Program-made: the position numbers and the translations under genes
NCBI RefSeq assembly: GCF_021213805.1
Contig: NZ_JAJQJI010000010.1
Location: 1 to 64,000, forward strand
Direction: 5' to 3'
From: Mycobacterium sp. MYCO198283
Lineage (GTDB): Bacteria; Actinomycetota; Actinomycetes; Mycobacteriales; Mycobacteriaceae
DNA length: 64,000 nucleotides
In this document: in pieces, positions 34,775 through 42,589 of the stretch
Layout: every line of letters starts with the position of its first letter
Numbering within the stretch: position 1 is the stretch's first letter
Notes under the pieces: generated by a model
Seen by the model: only the letters and a program-made list of their open reading frames with translations
The model's database searches: none
What the model was told of the DNA's origin: nothing

Positions 34775-35659
34775 ATGGCGAAGCCGAAGAATGCGAAGCA
34801 TCGCTGGCCCAGGAGCGCCCGGAGCGCGGTGGCGCTGCGTGACGGTGCGGACGACGCCGCCGAGGTCGAACTGATCGCCGACGAGGCCGAAGCGGACGCC
34901 CAGGCGGCCGAGGCCGCCGCCGAGGCGTCGCGGGCACGGGCCCGGGCGTTGCGGCTGCGTAAACAGGCCGAAGAAGCCCTGCGCGCCGCCGCGGCGGAGC
35001 CGGCCGTCGAAGAAGGCGCCACCGAGGACGCGAAAGCCGGGGACGGCACGGCCGAGGACGGCACGGCAGAGGACGGCACGGCCGCCGGCGAGCTGCCGGA
35101 CGACACAGCCGACGCCGAGCCCTCACCCACCCGGCGGCGGGTCAGAATGCCGGCGGCCCTGCGCCGCATCGAGCGGCCGTCGCCGGCTCGGCTGGCGGCG
35201 ACCGTGACGATCCTGCTCACCGCGGCGCTGCTGGCCGCCAGCGGCTGGATGGTGTGGCACCACCGGGAAGTGGCGGCTCAAGACCAGCTCGCCGCCGAGT
35301 TCACCGCCGCCGCGGAGCGTGGCGTGGTGGCTTTGACGACGTTGAACTTCACCACCGCCGAAGCCGACGTGCAGCGGATCGTCGACACCTCGACCGGGTC
35401 GTTCAAGGACGACTTCGAGCAGCGTGCCGCAGATTTCACGAAGGTGGTCCAGGGTTCGCAGGTCGTCACCAAGGGCACCGTCAACGCCACCGCCATCCAA
35501 TCGCTGAGCCGCAACGAGGCCGTGGTGCTGGTGACCTCCACCGAGGAGGTCACCAATGCGGCCGGAGCAAAGGGACAGCCGCGTCCCTTCCGCTTCGCCG
35601 TCACCGTCGTCCGCGAGGACAACGAGCTCAAGATGTCGAAAGTCGAGTTCCTGCTGTGA
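34775..35659 (+). CDS. Mce-associated-like membrane protein 1 (Omam-like)
   Basis: A 294-aa protein: cytoplasmic N terminus rich in Ala and acidic residues (with a 5-residue repeat), one membrane helix (about 147-168), and an extracytoplasmic domain with EFTAAAERGVVALTTLNF, STGSFKDDF and VVLVTSTEEV. This is the pattern of Mce-associated membrane proteins. Such proteins (Mas/Omam) stabilise Mce lipid transporters. The nearest mce operon is 6 kb away on the other strand, so these are orphaned members. The stop overlaps the next GTG (GTGA). Start follows GAGGGG, 7 nt after the leader ORF. Confidence 0.8.
   Translation: MAKPKNAKHRWPRSARSAVALRDGADDAAEVELIADEAEADAQAAEAAAEASRARARALRLRKQAEEALRAAAAEPAVEEGATEDAKAGDGTAEDGTAEDGTAAGELPDDTADAEPSPTRRRVRMPAALRRIERPSPARLAATVTILLTAALLAASGWMVWHHREVAAQDQLAAEFTAAAERGVVALTTLNFTTAEADVQRIVDTSTGSFKDDFEQRAADFTKVVQGSQVVTKGTVNATAIQSLSRNEAVVLVTSTEEVTNAAGAKGQPRPFRFAVTVVREDNELKMSKVEFLL
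35042..35086 (+). repeat. Three tandem 15-bp repeats inside coding sequence
   Basis: Units GACGGCACGGCCGAG (35042-35056), GACGGCACGGCAGAG (35057-35071) and GACGGCACGGCCGCC (35072-35086) encode the DGTAE repeats of the cytoplasmic N-terminal region. Being in frame, copy-number change would alter length without breaking the gene. Confidence 0.85.
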
Positions 35660-36366
35660 AGATCACGCCATCGGAGTCGTCGCTCGAGGAGCGCGACACC
35701 TCGTCCGGCCCCGATCCCGACGAGCCGGAACAGCTGCCGGCCGCCGACGACACTGTTGCCGCCGACACCGCCGCCGACGACGACACCGCGACCGCCGACG
35801 ACACCGCGACCGCCGACGACGACACTGTTGCCGACGACACCGCCGCCGGCAGCGAGACGTCGACCGGGCGGGTGCGCACCGCCCGCATCCCGCTGCTGCC
35901 GGTGCTGCTGGCGCTGGCGCTCATCGGCTCGGCCGCCCTGGCCGGCTGGCTGTACTTCTCGACGTACCGCCCGGACCAGTTGACCGACACGGCCGCCCGC
36001 AACGCCGCGGTCGAGGCCGCGAAGTCGGGCACCATCGCGGTGCTGTCGTACAAGCCGGACACCGTGGAGCAGGATTTTGCCGCCGCCAAGGCGCAGCTGA
36101 CCGGCGAGTTTCTCGACTACTACGGCGACTACGTGCAGAGCATCGTGGTGCCGGCCGTGCGGCAGAAAGGCCTCAACAACACCGCGACGGTCACTCGGGC
36201 TGCGGTCTCGGACATCACGCCGAACAGTGCGACAGTGCTGGTGTTCATCAACGAATCGCAGACCAGCAACGAGCGGCCGCAGCCGGCGCTCACCTCGAGC
36301 AGCGTCAAGGTCAGCCTCAACCGGGTGAACAACTCGTGGCTGATCTCGAAGTTCGAGCCGGTCTAG
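35656..36366 (+). CDS. Mce-associated-like membrane protein 2 (Omam-like)
   Basis: A 236-aa protein: an acidic, repeat-bearing cytoplasmic N terminus (about 1-75, very rich in Asp, Ala and Thr), one membrane helix (about 80-100), then a Mce-associated-type domain with NAAVEAAKSGTIAVLSYKPD, AQLTGEFLDYY and VLVFINESQT. The GTG start overlaps the previous stop by 4 nt, and the next gene starts 4 nt after the stop. It probably acts with its two paralogous neighbours at the membrane. Assignment is by fold pattern; no partner Mce system is proven. Confidence 0.8.
   Translation: MKITPSESSLEERDTSSGPDPDEPEQLPAADDTVAADTAADDDTATADDTATADDDTVADDTAAGSETSTGRVRTARIPLLPVLLALALIGSAALAGWLYFSTYRPDQLTDTAARNAAVEAAKSGTIAVLSYKPDTVEQDFAAAKAQLTGEFLDYYGDYVQSIVVPAVRQKGLNNTATVTRAAVSDITPNSATVLVFINESQTSNERPQPALTSSSVKVSLNRVNNSWLISKFEPV
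35782..35817 (+). repeat. Two tandem 18-bp repeats inside coding sequence
   Basis: Exact units GACACCGCGACCGCCGAC at 35782-35799 and 35800-35817, with degenerate copies on both sides, encode the DTATAD repeats of the acidic N-terminal region. Confidence 0.85.
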
Positions 36367-36370
36367 GCCG

Positions 36371-37135
36371 GTGGTGGCTGAGCTTGATCCGGCCGACCCG
36401 CCCGACGGGGACGCCGCCGCGCGGGCGCTGGCTCTGGCCGAGCAGGCCGAAGCCGAGGCGCGGGCCGCCGAGGAGGCGGCCGCCGCCGCCCGGGCCCGGG
36501 CGCGGGCGATGCGCACGCGACGGGGGCCCGTCGACACGCTGACGCTGGCGGCCCGCGACGGGGACACCGACAACGGGGAGACCGACGGCGAGGACACCGA
36601 CATCGCCGACGTCGAGCCGGCTTTCGCGCCGCCGGTCGACCGCGCCGAGCGGTGGCGCTTCACCGTGCGGGTGGTGCTGGCCACGCTCACGGTGCTGGCG
36701 GTCTGCGCGCTGCTGGCGGCGAGCTATCTCATGATCGTCCACCACCGGAAGCGCCAGGCCGACGACCAGCTCTCCGCCGAGTTCGCCGCCGCGGCGCGCC
36801 AGAACATCGTGACGCTGATGTCGCTCGACGCCGGCGACCCCGGCGCCTGGGTGCGCAACGTCCTCGACAACTCGACGGGCGACTTCAAGGAGGAGTTCGA
36901 GCTCGCAAACCTTCCCGGGACGTTCGGCAACAGCAAGGTCGCGACCGAGACCACCGTCGGCGCCACGGCCGTGGAGTCGGTGTCGGCCGACTCGGCGGTG
37001 GTCCTGGTGGCCGCCACCTCCCGGCTCGCCGATCCGAACGCGCCGGATCGCAAGCAGCGCGACTTCGCCATCAGCGTCACCATGACGCGGGAGGGCGACC
37101 GGCTCAAGATGTCGAAGGTGGAGTTCGTCGGCTGA
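36371..37135 (+). CDS. Mce-associated-like membrane protein 3 (Omam-like)
   Basis: A 254-aa protein built like the first of the trio: an Ala/Glu/Arg-rich helix (about 15-55, possibly coiled coil), one membrane helix (about 98-120) and an outer domain with EFAAAARQNIVTLMSLD, STGDFKEEFE and a C-terminal LKMSKVEFVG. That ending closely matches LKMSKVEFLL of protein 1, showing the two are paralogues. Start is GTG 36371, or GTG 36374 one codon later. Last gene of a three-gene coupled operon. Confidence 0.8.
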   Translation: MVAELDPADPPDGDAAARALALAEQAEAEARAAEEAAAAARARARAMRTRRGPVDTLTLAARDGDTDNGETDGEDTDIADVEPAFAPPVDRAERWRFTVRVVLATLTVLAVCALLAASYLMIVHHRKRQADDQLSAEFAAAARQNIVTLMSLDAGDPGAWVRNVLDNSTGDFKEEFELANLPGTFGNSKVATETTVGATAVESVSADSAVVLVAATSRLADPNAPDRKQRDFAISVTMTREGDRLKMSKVEFVG

Positions 37136-37215
37136 GGCGTTCGGATCCGCCGGCCGCCGGCGAGGATTACTCTTCTCCTACGAGAACCTGACTATCGGTG
37201 AGTGAGGGGTTGCGC

Positions 37216-37644
37216 ATGGCACCGCGACGGATCGCATCGCTGGCCGTCACCGCCGCCGCGTTGGCGGCCACCGCCGGTGCCGGCGCGCCCGTCGCGGCGG
37301 CCGACGAGCCCGAGCACCTCGTCCGCTACACCGTGACCACCCGCGACGTCACCAAGTCCGACATCTGGTATCCCAGCGCGGAGCCGAACAACTTCACCGA
37401 GTGGAGCGCGGCCGACGGCTTCCCCTACATGACCAACGTGTACGTGGTCACCGGTCCCGACCAGCCGTGGAGCATCGACACCCGGCTGCGCAATCCGGGA
37501 CGGTGGGCCATGGTCGCGGTCAACAACGGAACCCGCCCGCACGCGGTGGACGCCGGCATGCACTGCGAGATCGAGGTCGACGGCGTGGTCGTGGTCTCGA
37601 AAGACGGCGAGCAGGGCGTGCTCTGCGCGCTGCGGAACTGGTAG
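37216..37644 (+). CDS. Secreted protein of unknown function
   Basis: A 142-aa protein with a Sec signal peptide (PRRIASLAVTAAALAATAGA, cleavage around AAADE, residue 30). The mature domain of about 110 residues has WYPSAEPNNF, a VDAGMHCEIEVDGVVV segment and a second Cys near the C terminus, allowing one disulfide. It resembles the beta-sandwich MmpS-like or MPT63-like small exported proteins only loosely. ATG 37216 is preferred over GTG 37198, because GAGGGG lies 6 nt upstream. Stop is 6 nt from the convergent DUF445 gene stop. Confidence 0.78.
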   Translation: MAPRRIASLAVTAAALAATAGAGAPVAAADEPEHLVRYTVTTRDVTKSDIWYPSAEPNNFTEWSAADGFPYMTNVYVVTGPDQPWSIDTRLRNPGRWAMVAVNNGTRPHAVDAGMHCEIEVDGVVVVSKDGEQGVLCALRNW

Positions 37645-37650
37645 CGCCGG

Positions 37651-38889
37651 TCAGCGCGCGGCGAGCAGCACGATCAGCTCCGCCTGCAGTTCACCGAACA
37701 GGAAGCCGAGCGCGGCGCCGAGCACCACGATGATCCATTCGTCATCCTTGAACGCGGGGCGCAGCAGGTTCTCGTAGGACTGCGCATCGAGCTGACCCAT
37801 CTTCTCGATCATCATGTCCTCAAGTCGCAGGCGCTTCTCGAAGTATTCCTCGATGTAGGTCGACGTCTCCGGCAGCTTCGCGATGACGGTGTCGGCGATC
37901 CGCTGCTTCATCTGCTGGTATTGCCGGCTGCCCACGGCGTTGATGATGCGCACCGCGGCACCGAGTTGCGAGTCGATCGTCTTGCGGATCTCCACCTGGA
38001 TGATGTCGAAGAACTTGTCCGACATCGGACCGGTCAGCATGCTCTCCATGATCGACTTGGGCGTGAAGATCTCCCTTGCCATCAGGGCGGCGTAGCCGCG
38101 GATCACCTCGTCGCGATCGGCCTGGAAGACGCCCTGCCACCTGAACCCCGGGAAGATCGTTCGCCGCTGCAGCGGGCGGAAGATCATCTGCAGCGCGACG
38201 TAGTCGGTGAGCCCACCGGTCAGCAAGCCGAACGCCGGAAGCGTCCACGTCCATCCCGTGACACCGAAGACGAGCACCTGCACCAGGCCGATGATGAAGC
38301 CGAACCACAGACCCGCCCGGATCAGGAAGCGGAATGCCGATTTCCCGATGTCCTGGAAGACGCTGTTCAGTGTGGCTTTGTCGCGCACCAGGTTGCTGAC
38401 GACCATGTGCTTGATGTCGAAGATCTGATCGACCTGGCCGCGCAGTTCCTCGAACATGCCGCGCGACGCCGCGGGGATGCGGCTGTTCACGTTGGCGACG
38501 ATGAGGTCTTTGACCTGGTCCGGGGTGGCACGCCACACCTGCGGTTGGAGCGCCATCATCATCGTGTCGACGATGTCGCGGGCCGCGGCCTGCAGGGGCT
38601 TCCCCAGCTCCTGCACCAGCTCGTCGGGATCGATCTTGTCGAACATCTCGACCGGATCGATGATCCCCGACGTGAGCGAATCGACCGCCACGGCCGCCAT
38701 TTTCGGAGCGCGCTTCGGAATTTGGCCCTGCCATCCCAGATAGGGCTTGATGCCCTTGAATTCGACGGGATAGAACATCATCTTGAGTGCGAGAATCTTC
38801 GTCGCCCAACCGACCAGCGCAGCGCCGAGCGGAATGGTGACGTACACCCACCACGGATAGGTGAACGTATTACTCCAGTCGATCGTCAT
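37651..38889 (-). CDS. DUF445 family membrane protein
   Basis: A 412-aa protein. The N-terminal membrane helix is followed by the DUF445 signature region ALVGWATKILALKMMFYPVEFKG. Long amphipathic helices and central membrane segments (about 190-235) come next, and a last helix lies at the C terminus (about 385-408). Function unknown; the family is widespread in bacterial inner membranes. ATG 38889 is chosen because GGGAGG lies upstream and it overlaps the previous stop by 4 nt (ATGA), coupling it to the DUF4393-like gene. Confidence 0.85.
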   Translation of the reverse strand: MTIDWSNTFTYPWWVYVTIPLGAALVGWATKILALKMMFYPVEFKGIKPYLGWQGQIPKRAPKMAAVAVDSLTSGIIDPVEMFDKIDPDELVQELGKPLQAAARDIVDTMMMALQPQVWRATPDQVKDLIVANVNSRIPAASRGMFEELRGQVDQIFDIKHMVVSNLVRDKATLNSVFQDIGKSAFRFLIRAGLWFGFIIGLVQVLVFGVTGWTWTLPAFGLLTGGLTDYVALQMIFRPLQRRTIFPGFRWQGVFQADRDEVIRGYAALMAREIFTPKSIMESMLTGPMSDKFFDIIQVEIRKTIDSQLGAAVRIINAVGSRQYQQMKQRIADTVIAKLPETSTYIEEYFEKRLRLEDMMIEKMGQLDAQSYENLLRPAFKDDEWIIVVLGAALGFLFGELQAELIVLLAAR

Positions 38890-39590
38890 GTGGCCGCCTC
38901 CCATAATTCGGATCCCAGTTCGGTGATCCGCACGGTGCGCCGGATGACCCGGGCCGATCGCATTCCGCGGCGGGCCCTGCCGATGGCGGCGTTGACGGCG
39001 GCGTCGGTGAGCAGCATCTCGTAGTCGTCGAACATCGTGTTCGGACCCTCGGGTCCGATGTGGGCGAGTCCGGCCAGCACCAGCCTGCTGACGTAGAGCG
39101 GCGTGCGATCGGGCAGCGAGACGCCCGCGGCGCGGCCCACGGTGGACGCGTTGGACAGGACGACCGCGGAGCTGGTGCCGAGCATCGGTTCGGCGACGTC
39201 GATGACGGGGTAGGCCGTGCCGTCGGAGAGCGCCGCGAGGATCCGCGCCTCGTCGGGCACCATGTCCCCGATGAGGTTCGCGTACAACGCCGTTCGGCTG
39301 TCGGCGGGACGGTTGTACATGCTTTGGTCCAGCAGCGTCCGCATCAGCTCGACGGGCTCGGGCCGCGGCGGCGGGAGCTGACTTCCGGCCGGCGCTTCGG
39401 GCGGCGGGTCGACGGCCGCGAGGTGGGCGCGAACGGCCTTGATGACCGTGCGTTCGGCGTCGGCCAACACCGTGAGGACGTCGTTGACCACCGGCGACCG
39501 CCCGACAGACCGTCCGGCGGCGTGCAGCGCGACCAACATCACCTGGTGGACCGCCACGTCAGGCCGACAGCGCAGGGCCGGAAACCGCAT
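38886..39590 (-). CDS. DUF4393/Abi-alpha-like protein
   Basis: A 234-aa soluble protein. Its central region, NLIGDMVPDEARILAALSDG followed by AYPVIDV, is what I recall of DUF4393 (Abi-alpha) proteins, a family named after a phage abortive-infection factor. The N-terminal third has a helix with AHLAAVDPPPEAPAG linker. Start is ATG 39590 or GTG 39596; no strong ribosome-binding site. It is coupled to the DUF445 membrane protein downstream, so the pair may form a membrane-linked unit. A defence role is only suggested by the family name. Confidence 0.62.
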   Translation of the reverse strand: MRFPALRCRPDVAVHQVMLVALHAAGRSVGRSPVVNDVLTVLADAERTVIKAVRAHLAAVDPPPEAPAGSQLPPPRPEPVELMRTLLDQSMYNRPADSRTALYANLIGDMVPDEARILAALSDGTAYPVIDVAEPMLGTSSAVVLSNASTVGRAAGVSLPDRTPLYVSRLVLAGLAHIGPEGPNTMFDDYEMLLTDAAVNAAIGRARRGMRSARVIRRTVRITELGSELWEAAT

Positions 39591-39772
39591 CGTCACCGCA
39601 CATGGAACGGATGCTAGGGCGTGCCGCCCGCCGCCACCGTGAAACGCCGGATCGCCGACCGTCGAATACGATTTATTCGTCGACGGTGCGATATGCGTGC
39701 ATTTCGGGCCGCACGGCGGACGCCGCTTTACCGGAGCGTTCGATATTCGTCGACCGGTGCGCGGCGGAATGG

Positions 39773-40156
39773 TTACAGGTCGCCGCGCTGCCAGGTGCTG
39801 GCGCCGTTCTGCGCCACGCAGGCCAGGAACAGGCCGTCGGGGGCCTGGGCGACGGTGTTGTCGAGGTTGGTGCAGCTGGTGCCCTCGACCTTGATGCCCA
39901 TCATCTTCGGTGACCGGAACCACCGCGGCTCGTAGCGCCGCGGCGATCCGCAGAACACCAGCCGTCCCCACGAGGTGGTGCCGAACACGTAGTAGGTGGT
40001 GTTCGAGCAGTACGACCCGAGGACGACGTTGGGCGCGATGCCCGGAACGCAGAACGGATCGTCACAGCTGTTGAGTGGTTCGGCCGCGACCGGTGGCGCG
40101 GTGAGCAGCCCGCCGGCCACCACTGCGGCCGCCGCCATCGCAGGAATCCATCGCAC
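39773..40156 (-). CDS. Small secreted cysteine-rich protein
   Basis: A 127-aa protein: signal peptide RWIPAMAAAAVVAGGLLTA with cleavage after VAA (about residue 25), then a mature part of about 100 residues with five or six cysteines (NSCDDPFC, GSYC, VFCG, TSCTN, LACV) and many aromatics. Likely disulfide-bonded in the periplasm or medium. Similar small exported proteins are common in mycobacteria; function unknown. The 182 nt between it and the DUF4393-like gene hold nothing I can identify. Confidence 0.78.
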   Translation of the reverse strand: MRWIPAMAAAAVVAGGLLTAPPVAAEPLNSCDDPFCVPGIAPNVVLGSYCSNTTYYVFGTTSWGRLVFCGSPRRYEPRWFRSPKMMGIKVEGTSCTNLDNTVAQAPDGLFLACVAQNGASTWQRGDL

Positions 40157-40268
40157 GCCGTCCAGTCTGGCACAACCGAGAAGCCAGTTCTTGCTTTCCG
40201 AGAGCGGATCCTTGAGCCCGAACTAGCCGATCGGCTACTCTCGGGGCGCTCCCGACGAAGGACGGCCC

Positions 40269-40994
40269 ATGATGCTCGCCGCGCAACGGATCACGCTCTG
40301 GATGACCGCCGGCGTCGCGGTCGTGTTCGCGGTCGCCTTTGCGGCGTTCCCGGGGTTCTTCCCGCCGATGTCACCGCGGTGGTCCGCCGCGGAGGTCGCC
40401 GACTTCTACCGGCAGCACGCGGCGATGATCCGGTTCAGCATGATCACGTTCAACCTCTTCGGCGTCATGCTGGTGCCGTTCTTCATGCTCATCGTCGTCC
40501 ACATGAAGCGGATGGCCACCCCGAGCCCGGTGTTCGCCTACTGCTTCTTGGCCGGTGCGGCGTCCGGCGCCACGCTGTTCGCCATCGCCGACCTGATGTG
40601 GCTGCTGGCGGCGTTCCGCCCCGAGCGCGATCCGGCGCTCGTGGTCTTGCTCAACGACCTGGCATGGATCGTCTTCAGCGCCCCGGTCGGCATGATCGTC
40701 GCGCAGCTGGTGTGCCTCGCGCTCGCGGTGCGCCTCGACACGCGAGCCGAGCCGGTGTTCCCGAAATGGGTCGCCTGGTTCAGCCTCGCGGTCGCCGCCG
40801 CGATCACGCCGTCGGCCGGTGCCGCGGTGGTGACCAGCGGGCCGCTGGCCTGGGACGGGGTGGTGTCGTTCTGGCTGCGGATCGTCGCCTACGGGGTGTT
40901 CCTCGTCGTGATGTTCGCGGTGCTGCGGCGGGCGATCGAGCAGCAGGCCCGCGAGGAGCACGCCGCGGCCGAACGCGCCCTGGTGGCGTCGTGA
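40269..40994 (+). CDS. Multi-pass membrane protein A of the NorEF-like operon
   Basis: A 241-aa protein with about six membrane helices. Motifs shared with the next gene product show the two are paralogues: a [DE]xxVADFYRQHAA-like loop after helix 1, RPERDPALVVLLND near the middle, a FPKWVAW segment and an LAWDGVVSFW loop before the last helix. No haem- or copper-ligand pattern typical of oxidase subunits I or II is visible. Start follows GAAGGACGG. First gene of a four-gene run with 4-20 nt overlaps. Function unknown; a partner of the oxidase-III-like protein is inferred. Confidence 0.78.
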   Translation: MMLAAQRITLWMTAGVAVVFAVAFAAFPGFFPPMSPRWSAAEVADFYRQHAAMIRFSMITFNLFGVMLVPFFMLIVVHMKRMATPSPVFAYCFLAGAASGATLFAIADLMWLLAAFRPERDPALVVLLNDLAWIVFSAPVGMIVAQLVCLALAVRLDTRAEPVFPKWVAWFSLAVAAAITPSAGAAVVTSGPLAWDGVVSFWLRIVAYGVFLVVMFAVLRRAIEQQAREEHAAAERALVAS

Positions 40995-41728
40995 GCACGG
41001 CCGTCACCACCCCGACCGCCGCCGCACAGCCGGCGCGCACCGACCTGGTGATCGTGTGGTGGACGCTGCCGGTCTTCTACACGCTGTTCGGGCTGATCTT
41101 CGTGGTGCTGACCCGGGTGATGCCGCCGCCGCGACCGGACAAGCCGGTCGAGCAGATCGTCGACTTCTTCGCCGAGCACACGCTGACCATCAAGCTCGGG
41201 TTCGGCGTGCTGATGGTGGTCATCGGGTGGGCCGCCTGGGCCAACGGCCTGATCGCCTACCAGATCACACGCATGTCGGTCGGCTCGGTGTGGGCCTACG
41301 CCTACATCGGCGCGCTCGCCGTCGGCGCCGTCCCGGGCTGTCTGCTCGCGGCGTTCGCCTTCCTCGCCGCGGTGCTGCGGCCCGATCGGGACCCGCAACT
41401 GCTGGCGTTGCTCTACGACGTCGGGCTCCTCACCTTCGTCGGCTCGCTCGGCTGTTTCTCCACGGCCTACCTGGTGTTCGCGCTGGCGGTGTTCCTCGAC
41501 CGCAACGGCGTCTTCCCGACGTGGATCGCCTACGTCACCATTTGGCAGATCGTCACCGAGATCATGGCGGCGCCGGTGTTTCTGTTCACCGACGGCGCGT
41601 TCGCGTGGGACGGCTCGATCAGCTTCTGGATGGGGACGGCGATCTTCGGCTTCTGGGAGGGCTGTCTGATCGCGCTGCTGCTGCGCGCCGTGCGGCAGGA
41701 CCGGGCGGGTGAGCGCGTTGACGACTGA
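40991..41728 (+). CDS. Multi-pass membrane protein B, paralogue of protein A
   Basis: A 245-aa protein with about six membrane helices. Corresponding motifs are QIVDFFAEHT, RPDRDPQLLALLYD, FPTWIAY and FAWDGSISFW, matching protein A in order and spacing. The GTG start overlaps the previous stop (GTGA). The conserved acidic/arginine loop and the single conserved His (in QH/EH) could be functional. Together A and B probably form a heterodimer with the two small oxidase-like subunits downstream. Confidence 0.78.
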   Translation: MSTAVTTPTAAAQPARTDLVIVWWTLPVFYTLFGLIFVVLTRVMPPPRPDKPVEQIVDFFAEHTLTIKLGFGVLMVVIGWAAWANGLIAYQITRMSVGSVWAYAYIGALAVGAVPGCLLAAFAFLAAVLRPDRDPQLLALLYDVGLLTFVGSLGCFSTAYLVFALAVFLDRNGVFPTWIAYVTIWQIVTEIMAAPVFLFTDGAFAWDGSISFWMGTAIFGFWEGCLIALLLRAVRQDRAGERVDD

Positions 41729-42314
41729 GGCGGTGCCCGACGCCGGCGTGCGAGCCGACCCGGCGACGGCCGGGCTGCAGGGCAGCGGCGGCATGTGGTT
41801 CTTCGTGCTCGGCGACATCCTCATCTTCTCGGCGTACTTCGTCATCTTCCTGGTGCACCGCAGCGCCGACCGCGACGGCTTCCTCACCGGGCAGCACCAG
41901 CTGAGCGCCACCATCGGCGTCGTCAACACGCTGGTGCTGTTGAGCAGCTCGTGGCTGGTGGCGCTGGGCGTGCAGGCGGCGCGGGCGGGCGATCACCGTC
42001 GCGCGCGACGGCTCACGGCGGGCGGCGGCGGGTGTGGGCTGGTCTTCGTGGTCGTCAAGCTCGCGGAGTGGTCGGCCGAGGTGAGCCGGGGCCACACCCT
42101 GGTCGGCAGCGAGTTCTTCAGCTTCTACTACATGCTCACCGGGGTCCACCTGTCGCACGTGCTGCTCGGCCTGCTGATCGTCGGCGTCGTGCTGCGCGAG
42201 CTGACCGACGAGCGGCTGCGGCGGATCCGCGTCGTCGAGTCGGGCGCCGTCTACTGGCACATGGTGGACATGCTGTGGGTGCTGATCTTCGCGCTGATCT
42301 ACCTGGTGAGGTGA
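41709..42314 (+). CDS. Cytochrome c oxidase subunit III-like protein (NorE-like)
   Basis: A 201-aa protein with five membrane helices. Family motifs include MWFFVLGDILIFSAYF near the start, GVHLSHVLLGL and the C-terminal YWHMVDMLWVLIFALIYL, typical of the short COX3/NorE group. NorE-type proteins accompany nitric oxide reductases or quinol oxidases, but no catalytic subunit lies nearby. The GTG start is 17 nt inside the previous gene, so translation is coupled. Confidence 0.87.
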   Translation: MSALTTEAVPDAGVRADPATAGLQGSGGMWFFVLGDILIFSAYFVIFLVHRSADRDGFLTGQHQLSATIGVVNTLVLLSSSWLVALGVQAARAGDHRRARRLTAGGGGCGLVFVVVKLAEWSAEVSRGHTLVGSEFFSFYYMLTGVHLSHVLLGLLIVGVVLRELTDERLRRIRVVESGAVYWHMVDMLWVLIFALIYLVR

Positions 42315-42589
42315 GGCCGGTGGTGCCGATGACGACGAGCGCCCGGTTGACGGCGGCGTGGGCGTTGCTGTCGGCGGTGACGGTGCTGTCGTGGTGGCTC
42401 GCCGGGCACGGCGGCTCGCACGCCACGACCGCGGTGACGCTCGGCGTCCTCGGGATCGCGCTGGTCAAGGTGCGCGTCATCATGCGCAGCTTCATGGAGG
42501 TGCGCCGCGGGCCGCGGTGGCTGCGGGTTACCGCCGACGGCTGGCTGGTGGCGTTCTTCGCGACGGTGCTCGCGCTCTGTCTGGGCTAG
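42311..42589 (+). CDS. Cytochrome oxidase subunit IV-like small membrane protein (NorF-like)
   Basis: A 92-aa protein with three membrane helices. The second contains GVLGIALVKVRVIMRSFMEVR, the recognisable part of prokaryotic COX4/NorF proteins, followed by RGPRWLR. GTG 42311 overlaps the NorE-like stop (GTGA), matching the coupling in this operon; ATG 42329 would give 86 aa and cannot be excluded. The stop shares CTAG with the convergent TetR gene. Confidence 0.8.
   Translation: MRPVVPMTTSARLTAAWALLSAVTVLSWWLAGHGGSHATTAVTLGVLGIALVKVRVIMRSFMEVRRGPRWLRVTADGWLVAFFATVLALCLG

Noticed and set aside
35042..35817. Tandem repeats considered as CRISPR or minisatellite regulatory element
   Set aside because: The units are short, contiguous without spacers and in frame within coding sequence, so they are protein-level low-complexity repeats.
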